DNA of 64,000 nt from Sepioteuthis lessoniana (lineage: Eukaryota; Mollusca; Cephalopoda; Myopsida; Loliginidae). The notes under the pieces were generated by a model. That model had not been told where the DNA came from. It saw nothing but the letters and a program-made list of their open reading frames with translations, and searched no databases. This document shows positions 55,528 through 64,000 of the stretch, one piece after another; within the stretch, counting starts at the first letter, position 1; every line of letters begins with the position of its first letter. The stretch is from the NCBI GenBank assembly GCA_963585895.1, contig CAUZXS010000229.1, positions 1 through 64,000 of the forward strand. Direction: 5' to 3'. The translations under genes and the position numbers were made by a program.

Positions 55528-55820
55528 CCATATTTACCCAACCCCTCTGCTTGGGCAGGATATGACACAAGGTCAATTTTTTAGCAGAGTTTAACAGGTT
55601 TGAATTCAGAGTATTCCTTCTCCTAGACTAGTTGCCTCACCAAGGCTGAAGAACTCAGTCTGTCCTACTATTTACCCATAGCTGGAGGGAGAATAATTGG
55701 ATTCATACCTTTCCCAAGGGTATTAGTGCTATGTGAAATGCAATCAGTCTCGTCCAGGATTTGAACTCGTGTTGCTGTGTCTATTTCCTATGACGATAAC
55801 CATTACATCATGGGCACCTG
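55528..55820 (-). mobile_element. SINE-1, well preserved
   Basis: TATTTACCCAACCCCTCTGC, GGATATGACACAAGGTC, CTAGACTAGTTGCCTCACC, then the head with AGGATTTGAACTCGTGTTGC and CATTACATCATGGGCACC on plus. It is close to the copy at 35930-36224. I found no clear target duplication. Confidence 0.88.
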
Positions 55821-56587
55821 GTGCATTATGTAGTAGCTTTAGTTTGTTTACATTTTGCCTTAACACTGTAAAAAAACAAATATTTTACATAACTATACCC
55901 TATAGACTAAAAGAACCCCAGATATTAAAATCAAAATTTTCATTAGATTTTAAAGAAAAAATAACATCTTGATTATACCTTTGAAAATGACCAATAAATG
56001 TGAAAAGCTCTCAAGAAGAAAATTTTGGGCTGTTTTTATTTTTATTCAAAATTGAATCAAACTTCAGACGCCTTGTATGATAACACAAAAAATCAATAAA
56101 ACATTTTTAAGAGTCTCCTTGTCTGTGGTTTCTAATGAAATATGCCCAAGAGAAAAACATACTTGTAAACAATCTTGAGTAGAAATGTACTGGGTTTAAT
56201 TGAAAAATATTTAAATCTGCTCAGCTTCAAGGGGCCTTCCGCACAGACAGAACTTGCCTCTCCTGTTTAAAAGAGTAAGGGTTGAGTTTATTACCCAGCA
56301 TCTCCAAAGTGGAATGCTGAAGGAGCTGTTGTAAATTTGGCAGTGCACTTCAGGAATCATGTTTCCTGCAGGAACCCCAGCATTAAACCAACCTTGTGTC
56401 ACATTCCAGCCTGTGGGTAGGGTGGATAAATACCACACAATGCCATATTTCTTTATCAATATTTGATAAATAGATATGAAAGTTTCATACAGTATGGCAT
56501 CATTAATAGTTGTAATTAAAACATTTAAACCTGTATTCAGTCACAGATAATATCTTGGTCTGGATTTTGATAAACAGTTTTATTGTA
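55821..56587. other. No recognised gene
   Basis: The 82-codon minus frame at 56211-56459 overlaps a SINE-1-like 3' end (ACCAACCTTGTGTCACATTCC at 56387). The preceding 170 bp is less AT-rich and unassigned. Confidence 0.4.
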
Positions 56588-56826
56588 TATATTTACTCAA
56601 CACATCAGGAAAAAGCAGGATATGACACAAAGTCATTTTTTTAGTGGAGTGCAGCTGGTTTGGAGTTTTTAGTTTACTCTCTCCTTGACTAGATACTGTA
56701 CCAAAGCTATTTATCCTTAGCCGAGGGTAGAAGAGACAAATTCATACTTTTCCCAAGGAGATTAGTGCAAAGTTAAATGCAAACAGCTTCATCTTGGATT
56801 TGAAGCTATCTTGTTGAGCCCCCTAT
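56588..56826 (-). mobile_element. SINE-1 copy, degenerate
   Basis: TATATTTACTCAACACATC, GGATATGACACAAAGTC, ATTTATCCTTAGCCGAGGG and TTGGATTTGAAGC on plus. It abuts RTE-like copy 6. Confidence 0.65.
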
Positions 56827-56837
56827 ACTATGTGCTT

Positions 56838-57656
56838 TGAATGTCTATAGATTTAATGAAAGGAAACAGCTTCATGCTGACAGCAAAAAGAAGCAAAAGA
56901 TATCCCACACAAACTATTACATACGCAGACTATGCCAATGACAGTATTTCTGGAAAATACACCTGCCCAAGCCAACATAGTCTGGAATGGGTAGCAGGTG
57001 GCATAGGCCTACATGTGAATGCAGACAAAACAGAATATATATGCTTTAATCAAAGAGGCAACATCTCTACACTAAATGATGGTCCTCTGAAACTAGTTGA
57101 CAAGTTCACCTACAAAGGAAGCAGCATTTTATCAACTGAAAATGACATCAACATGCAACTAGCAAAGACATAGACAGCTATCTATTGGCTATTGGTCTTA
57201 TTGAAGTCAAACTTGACTAATACAAAAAAATTTAGTTTTTTCCAAGCAGCAGTCATATCAATGCTGCTATATGGATGCACTATGTGGACACTAACTAAGT
57301 GTATAGAGAAAAAGCTTGACAGCAATTACACATGAATGCTTCAAGATGTATTGAACAAGTCCTGGAGATAACACCCCAAAAAATAGCAGCTGTACAGCCA
57401 CCTACCATCCATCACAAAAAACATGTAAATTAGATGAACCAGACATGCAAGACACTACTGGAGAAGTAAGGGCAAACTCATGTACTCTAGTTGACCCCAT
57501 CACACAGATGAGCAAGTATTGGATGACCAGATAGAATATGTCTACAGCAGCTTTGTGCTGATACAGGATGTAGCCAAAAAGACCTGCTGGGAGCGACGGA
57601 CGATAGAGAGGGTCAGGGAAATCCATGCTAGCAGCACGACATGATTATGATGATGA
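56838..57656 (+). pseudogene. RTE-like retrotransposon copy 6, reverse transcriptase C-terminal part
   Basis: Plus-strand reading: TITYADYAND (active-site region at 56931-56942, YAND for YADD), GGIGLHVNADKTEYICFNQR, STLNDGPLKLVDKFTY, SSILSTENDINMQLAKT, then a stop and decayed AAVISMLLYGCTMWTLTK and downstream blocks, ending with ATGATTATGATGATGAC. The 5' half of the element is missing. The reverse transcriptase would have copied RNA at the target site; this copy has at least four stops. Confidence 0.82.
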
Positions 57657-58069
57657 CACTTTGTCAGATAATTTTATTACAATTTATTTTGAATTAATCA
57701 ATGTGGTAATCTAATAAGTAATGAATTAGACAGTATCCTGCTTAAACATGCTTAGTGTCAATTTATTGCATGGTGACACTGAGTAATAGCATCTATCAAG
57801 CATGAGTATTATGTTCAAATTATGTATAAACTGTATTTATTGATATAATTTGGAGGAGACCTCACAGCATAGTGGCTCATGTCAAAATTTGAGTTATCTA
57901 ACTTGGTATCTCTTGATATATGACTGTCTCTCTTGTTTAAAGTTGTAGTTAGTTCTCAAATGAATATGCTGTTAAGCCAAGCATGTGTTGTGTCAGTGCT
58001 TCAGTAAACAAACTAACAAACTGATACTTAAACAAACTAACAGCTGATGCTTAAACAAACTAACAGCTG
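57657..58069. other. No recognised feature
   Basis: AT-rich; a phrase ACAAACTAACAGCTGATG repeats about twice at 58015-58075. Confidence 0.4.
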
Positions 58070-58277
58070 ATGAGTTGGACTATAATATGATAGTAAGTGA
58101 GTTTGAACTTCAGTCATTCACTTTTGGACAAATACCCTTAGGAAAGGTATGAACCATCTTATTGCCCCCACCCCAGCTATGGGTTAAATAGAATTACTAC
58201 TATTCTTCTAAAAGGTTAGTTTTGGCATTAAATAACCCATGAAGATTTTGCAGCGATTAACAAAGAGACCAAGAAAC
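58070..58277 (+). mobile_element. SINE-2 copy
   Basis: GAGTTTGAACTTCAGTCATT, ACCCTTAGGAAAGGTATGAA, AGCTATGGGTTAAATAGAA and GGCATTAAATAACCCATGAA. Confidence 0.7.
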
Positions 58278-58399
58278 TATGTGATATAATTTTTGGTACA
58301 GTTGTATGAAATAAATTTAAAGTAATGTTGTATGGATATAAAAAAATTATCAATAGGTTTAACACACCAAAACATACATTGTTGTCAATAAATGGTTCT

Positions 58400-58625
58400 A
58401 GTTAAGTTAGATTATTTGGTTTAATGGCATATCAACCCTTGATGGATAATTAATACCAAATTCTATTTATACATACATTGTATATTATATACTAATATAA
58501 CTTAGATCTATCTATTTATCTATCAAGCAAGATTAGGTTAGATTAGCTTATTTGATTTATTGAAATATCAACCCTTGATTGTTAGTTAATGCCAAATCCT
58601 GTTTATACATGTGTATATATGTTTG
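58400..58625 (-). repeat. Two F5 3' modules
   Basis: GGTTTAATGGCATATCAACC at about 58419 and TTGATTTATTGAAATATCAACC-like sequence at about 58550, each followed by the TTAATACC or TTAATGCC block. Isolated 3' ends without bodies. Confidence 0.6.
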
Positions 58626-58867
58626 ATTTTTATGTGAATAGTTCCATTTTCATTGTTTTAAATGGTCTAAATTTTGTTTTATCAAATCGGAGATCTTATT
58701 TATTAATCATTTTTTTGTAAATTTCAGGATTAAAAAAAAAATTCAGTGTTTATTCAATTAGGGATAACATTGGTTGTATCACATTTTGTAAGGAAACTTA
58801 AACAAGAAATTGATTATGAGAAATTTGAATATGGTCATTGTTATTATTCAAATAAGATGTTCTATTT

Positions 58868-59290
58868 TGGTTTGGTTTGGTTTTATGGCATATCAACCAT
58901 TGTAGGTTATTTAATGCCAAATTTATTTTTATATATACTAATAGTTCTATTTCAAACAGTTCAGTTTAACATAAGTATACAGTTTAAATGTCAAAAACAG
59001 TTCTATTTCAAACAATTCAGTTTAATATTAGTGCACATTTTAGTTCTATTTAACCCTTAGATAGGACCCTGTCAGATGCTACCACTCTGGATCAGAGTGG
59101 ACCTAGAAGTGATGGCGATAAAGGGGCACAACATATTTCCCAAAGCTCCAGCATTACAAGAGCCTCACTATCAGATTGTTTAATATCATATCTAGGACAC
59201 TCATTCAAGAGCGGGGGGGGGGTCTTACCCTCTGCAGAGATGCAGTCAATGTATTCTACAGCCCCAGCTGACTGGGTCAATTCTACATAG
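58868..59290 (-). mobile_element. F5 repeat, nearly complete
   Basis: The 3' module (TTTGGTTTGGTTTTATGGC, ACCATTGTAGGTTATTTAAT) at 58868-58930 on plus, an AT-rich middle with a 55-bp direct repeat (CAGTTCTATTTCAAACA), and the body from 59041 (CCCTTAGATAGGACCCTG) to GCCCCAGCTGACTGGGTC at 59278. Same order as 34395-34995 in reverse. Confidence 0.7.
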
Positions 59291-59307
59291 AAGATTATAA
59301 CAATATA

Positions 59308-59400
59308 TTATTGCTATGTGATGTGCAATCAGTCCAGGATAGGAACTCGTGTCGCCGTGTCCAATTCCTACAATGATAGCCATTACACCACGGGCACCTC
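59308..59400 (-). mobile_element. SINE-1 head fragment
   Basis: AGGAACTCGTGTCGCCGTG and GCCATTACACCACGGGCACC on plus match the head of the 35930 copy closely, but the body is absent. Confidence 0.75.
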
Positions 59401-59469
59401 ATTACCTAAGGTAATGTATATAATGCCTCATTAGTGAATTATATTATCTTAAAAAGATTTTTCTGGATA

Positions 59470-59870
59470 GACTGATTGATTTTAATGGCATGTCAATCTG
59501 TTAAGGGTTATTTCATGCTGATAGGTTAGGGAATTGCATTCAAATATATTTACATTTTTTTTTATATGTACGAGTAGTTGTTCCTTAAGAAATATTTTTG
59601 GCACATGGTTCTATAGAATAGAAATGATTTTTAAACGCATTTGACCCATAGATGTAACCCTAACAATATTCTTTACTAATAGAGTGGACCTGTGAATAAT
59701 GGCAGTAAAAGGATACTCCATGCTCCTTAGATTTTCCAGACTGAAGCCCCACTATCAGATGCAATTGTCATACCTAAGACACCACTCTATTTAGAGGTGG
59801 GGGGTGTTCATCTACAGAAGATTAATCATAATATTCTAAGCTCTATTGACAAGCTGAAGGAATTTTAGGT
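59470..59870 (-). mobile_element. F5 copy, diverged
   Basis: 3' module near 59485 (TGGCATGTCAATCTGTTAAG), body from 59642 (GACCCATAGATGTAACCC) to about 59845. Confidence 0.6.
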
Positions 59871-59984
59871 AAATTCATACCTAAAAAATATAGATTAATG
59901 CTTTGAGAATTTGGGACTCTGAAAGATTTTTACTAAGTACAAATGAATTTATTATGTTGGAATTAAAGCAGCTGAAACTCATAG

Positions 59985-60645
59985 CAATATTTAAAAAAAC
60001 AGTTTGCAATATCAACTAAAGCATTTGACCAGAGAACTGCATGCAATATAAACCAAAGCATTTGACCAGAAACAGTTTGCAATGACAACCAAGCATTTGA
60101 CCAGAGTACTGCATGCAATGATTTTTAAACTGCTTGCAGTGTCAACCAAAGGATTTCACCAGAGAAGTACATGCAATATCAACCAAAGCATTTGATCAGA
60201 AACTGTTTACAGTATCAATCAAAGCATTTGAACAGAGAAACTACATGCAATATGAACCAAAGCATTTAATCAGAGAACTACATGGAATATGAACCAAAGC
60301 AATTGATCAGAAAATATTTGCAATGTCAACCAAAGCATTTGATCAGAAAATATTTACAATGTCAACCAAGCATTTGACCAGAGTACTGCATGCAATATGA
60401 ACAAAAGCATTTGATAAGAGAATTACATGCAATATCAACCAATGAACTTGACCAGAGAACTGCATGCAATATCAACCAAGCATTTGAATAATGAACTACA
60501 TTCCATGTCAACCAAAGCATTTGACCAGAAAAATGCATGCAATATCAACCAAAGCATTTGATCAGAAAATGTTTGCAATGTCAAACAAGCATTTAACCAG
60601 AAAAATACATGCAATATCAACCAAAGCATTTGACTGTAAATCTAA
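59985..60645. repeat. 36-bp minisatellite, about 18 units
   Basis: The unit is AACCAAAGCATTTGACCAG followed by either AGAACTGCATGCAATATC or AAAATGTTTGCAATGTC. The two endings partly alternate, so a 70-bp dimer was the unit of spread for part of the array. Confidence 0.92.
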
Positions 60646-60674
60646 ACTTTTGGCTGTATTTGAGCCAAATAAAA

Positions 60675-60925
60675 AGTTAGCAACCTTAGTCAAAGGTGAC
60701 CCGAAGGCTCCCTTTTCAATAGCTACAACACCGAGGTGTAGGGAAGGGCACTACTTCTTTCCCTGGATTGCTCCACTTTACCCTTGATCTGTACCTTATA
60801 ATGCTGAGTGTTTAGCAAGGCAGTATCAAATACCATTTTTTGAGTCTTTTGTATGATTCAACCTGGGATTGAACCCTGGTCTCCCAGACCATTGGCAAAC
60901 ACTCTACTCAAAAGGCCAATGGCCT
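60675..60925 (-). mobile_element. SINE-3 copy
   Basis: GGTGACCCGAAGGCTCCC, TGTAGGGAAGGGCACTAC, GAGTCTTTTGTATGATTC and GGATTGAACCCTGGTCTCCC on plus. Abuts the minisatellite. Confidence 0.8.
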
Positions 60926-61492
60926 GGTGAGCCTAGTAAATTCTCATAAAAGCAGTGAAGGAAACTTTACCTCATAGTAGTTGACTAGTCTGCCTCATTT
61001 TGCTACCACTTATAAATACTCTTTTGCTCTTGAACAGCCTGAACAAATATTAACACACAAAATCTTCACCAAAATATTTGGCTCCATTTATTACCAAAAT
61101 ATCATCATAGACTAACTAAAGATTATTCTTTTACAAGGACTATTTCACTCATATATGCTAACACACAAATAAAAGACCTTTCTTTCTAGCTTAAAATCAT
61201 AACTTTCTCTTGAAGTCTTGTCAATTTCAGCCAATAAATTTCCCTTTTGTAATTGTTGCAGACATTTGTTTTTGACTTTTTTTTATGTATCTGTTGCCAT
61301 GTCATCTGTACATTTTTTGTATTTCTTCCTCTGTCTTTTTTCACTTATCTCTCTTGCAGGAAAAGAAGAGAAAGTTTTTTTTTCATTTTCTCAATGAACA
61401 AGGTTGAACAAATTTATCATCAACTCTGCAACAAGTGAGCAAAAAGTTTTTCAGACAATAAATTTTACTGAAGATTAGGCCCTGTTTCAATT
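60926..61492. other. No recognised feature
   Basis: AT-rich, no coding signal. Confidence 0.4.
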
Positions 61493-61720
61493 TCTTTGAT
61501 TAAAGGCATATCAATCTTTATGGATCATTTAATGCCAAAGCCCTCCTTGTAGAAGAGCAGTAGTTATATTATTTAATGTATAGTTGGAAAAATGTAGGAG
61601 CTCAAACCTTCCCCAAGAGTATTTGTCTGAAAGGGAATATAATAGCATAACTGGAGATCAAACTTGATTACTATGAAGTTACAGTTTAGCATGTTAGCTA
61701 CAATGCCTCTGGGATTTCCC
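61493..61720 (-). mobile_element. SINE-2 copy
   Basis: TTTGATTAAAGGCATATCAA, GGATCATTTAATGCC, CCTCCTTGTAGAAGAGCAG, GGGAATATAATAGCATAAC and the head end AATGCCTCTGGGATTTCCC. Confidence 0.72.
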
Positions 61721-61955
61721 CTGAAGATTAGAAACTTATTAAGTATATTAAATTTGTTTAACTTATATAACATATTCAACATATTATAGATTGTTACAAC
61801 TCTACTCTATGACTTAATGTTAAAATTAATGTCAAAATGAGAACTAAATTTCTCTTGAATTTAAATAAAATTTAAACAAAAGCTTTTTCCATTCTAAATT
61901 GAAATTGATCAATGTAAAAACTTTTAAAATCATTTTCCTAAAAAACAACATGTAT

Positions 61956-62205
61956 ATATTTACTCAACCCTTCTGCCACAAGAAAGATGTGACACAAGGT
62001 CAATTTTTATGGGGAATTTCACAAGTTTGAATTCAGTGTTTTCCTTCTCCTAGATTGATTGCCATACCAATGTTAAAGAACTCAGTCTGCTCTACTATTT
62101 ACTCATATCACTATATGAAATGCAAACACCCTTTCCAAGATTTGAACCCAGATCACCATGTCCATTTCTTATGACAATAACCATTACACCATCAATGCCT
62201 ACATG
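61956..62205 (-). mobile_element. SINE-1 copy
   Basis: TATTTACTCAACCCTTCTGC, GATGTGACACAAGGTC, GAATTCAGTGTTTTCCTTC and the head ACCATTACACCATCAATGCC on plus, with the CCAGCTATGGG-type middle deleted. Confidence 0.7.
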
Positions 62206-63519
62206 TTACAATCTATAAGATGTTAATCAATATACATTGGTAAGTGTCTCTTTTTAAAAAAGTGATCTTTTTAGGGCTTGGATCAATAAATGTGAACTCC
62301 ATGTGATATTTTTCTTTTCATTTTTTGCAATTGCCTTAGTTGTGAAGAAAAACTAATTCAGAGTTAATGCATTTTGTAAAGATGGATTACAGTTGCTGTG
62401 AGTGTTCTCAATTCCCGTTGGAAAATTGACAACGGCAACTTAATCCTTTTACACAACATAGTAATGTTTGGATGAGTTTCTGCTGACTTCTGTTGGTATT
62501 CCGTAAGGTATCCCTTTAGTGAGTACAAAAGTTACTACTGCCTTGTTGGTAAAGAAAGTGTATATATGTGTGTGTGTACATGTTTATTGAAGCGTTAGCC
62601 GAGTAGGCGAGTAACAGTTTTTGTCATGTTAACTCCACAGAAGTTCCTGGTAAAAGAGGCTGAATTCGCTTTTTCCTCTCCCTCACAGAAGGTCCGGCTT
62701 TTGGTATTCTTCTGCCAGCTGATTTGATTGGTTAAGTTCAACCAATTTACTTCTGTGCAGGAATTCATCTGCCAGTGAGAAATAAATCTAATTCCCACAA
62801 CAATTTAATCTACTGTCTCCAGTCAAATGACCAACAATCACAAAATAAAAGTAATAGTTTTAATTGTTAGATTTAATAAAGGAAACAGATAGACTAGATA
62901 GTTATTTAAAGATTTTCACTGGTCATAGATGCATGTGTTTAAAACAAAATTTAAAAAAATCAAAGTGAAGAGTGTTGTTTATTTGTATTACGATACTTTT
63001 ACCTGAAAGAAAGGGTACATGAGCAAATTAAAACTTTAAAATTCTATAATTCTATCTTTTCAACTCTATATGTTTTTAATGACTAAAAAAAATGTCAAAT
63101 TTGCACTTTTCTTTAAAACAAAAATTTCCATGAATTGGGAAAAACAATAAATCTTTTAAATAAAAAAAATCATTCATATACTATTTTAAGATAAAAACAA
63201 AATCTTTGAATCATGGTTTTAATTTTTTTTTAATTCTAAATTTTACTTTATTCCTTTAGATTTAGTAATTTGTAAAGTGACTGAAACATTAAGACATTTA
63301 AAAAAGTTGCATCAATAGTTAATAAAAGATTTTTGATAATATCTATAATTGTATTTCATTTTCTTTTATTATTTCAATTTAAGTAGTATCTAAAAATCAA
63401 GAAAACTAAATAAAATACCAATAAATAAAGTATAAAAAATGAGTGTTTTTATAATACCTTTATTTCTATACACAAAAACTGTCTCAACCATTTTAAAAAT
63501 AAAATGTTTACTTTTTTCT
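62206..63519. other. No recognised gene
   Basis: 62575-62830 is less AT-rich and has a 67-codon minus frame without a recognisable domain. The remainder is very AT-rich with no features. Confidence 0.4.
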
Positions 63520-64000
63520 TAAAATAGATGTAATAAATAAAAACATTATAAGTAAATACATTATAAATAACTGCGGTAAATAAACAATGAATAAATGAAT
63601 ACATAAAGAATGAATACATTATAAACGAATGCAATAAATAGATACATTAAAATAGATGCATTATAATATAAATAAACATATTATAAATACAGTATGAATA
63701 AATGCATTATAAATAAATAAAATAAATACATTATAAATAAGTTTATTATTAATAAATGTAATAAATAAATACATTATAAATAAGTTTATTATTAATAAAT
63801 GTAATAAATAAATACATTATAAATAAGTTTATTATTAATAAATGTAATAAATAAATACATTATAAATAAGTTTATTATTAATAAATGCAATAAATAAATA
63901 CATTATAAATAAGTTTATTATTAATAAATGTAATAAATAAATACATTATAAATAAGTTTATTATTAATAAATGCAATAAATAAATACATTATAAATAAGT
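63520..64000. repeat. 43-bp AT-rich satellite running off the window
   Basis: From about 63697 the unit GTTTATTATTAATAAATG-AA then TAAATAAATACATTATAAAT repeats with an exact 43-bp spacing (starts 63741, 63784, 63827, 63870, 63913, 63956, 63999). Copies differ only at one position (TGTAAT or TGCAAT). 63520-63700 is a degraded version. The true length is unknown because the array continues past the end. Confidence 0.93.

Overview
The window is AT-rich animal nuclear DNA made almost entirely of interspersed and tandem repeats. I find no intact protein-coding gene, no intron-exon gene model and no functional RNA gene. Long microsatellites, several tRNA-derived SINE families, degenerate non-LTR retrotransposons and Tc1/mariner-type elements point to a large, repeat-rich invertebrate genome. 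The SINE types and their abundance resemble those I associate with cephalopod molluscs (octopus or squid). That assignment is an inference at roughly even confidence, not something the sequence proves.

Layout. 1-11 kb: SINE copies on both strands, a 126-bp tandem repeat broken by a SINE with a clean 15-bp target duplication (7165-7487), and a seven-unit tandem array made from the 3' part of a SINE (about 8070-8890). 11.2-13.1 kb: a 107-bp inverted repeat pair encloses 1.6 kb that includes a long purine-rich tract. 13.5-18.4 kb: a pile of nested retroelements, namely an RTE-like copy split by a solo LTR, then stacked fragments of a C-terminal-endonuclease (R2/R4/Dong-type) element, itself split by a second probable LTR and a SINE. 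20-22.6 kb: RTE-like and SINE copies. 23.27-28.67 kb: the most striking feature, a 5.4-kb satellite array whose 64-73-bp monomers each end in a variable A-tract, with a young homogenised core and an old divergent flank.

28.7-39 kb: mostly unrecognised DNA, with a stem-loop at 30.13-30.30 kb, a foldback element at 35.0 kb, a SINE with a 16-bp target duplication at 35.93 kb and a mariner-type element at 36.95-37.65 kb. 39.3-41.3 kb: a second SINE-derived array abuts an RTE-like copy that carries another RTE-like copy inserted in the opposite orientation. 41.66 kb: a 69-codon fragment of a repeated hypothetical protein. 43.1 kb: a GIY-YIG domain remnant of a Penelope-like element. 44.3-45.7 kb: tandem units of a third dispersed repeat. 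45.8 kb and 54.6 kb: two further DNA-transposon derivatives. 59.98-60.64 kb: a 36-bp minisatellite. 63.7 kb to the end: a 43-bp AT-rich satellite that runs off the window.

There are no gene pathways to connect. What links the parts is repeat biology: mobile elements seed tandem arrays (SINE tails and RTE trinucleotide tails), elements nest in one another in a readable order, and three separate dispersed families have each turned an internal segment into a local tandem array.
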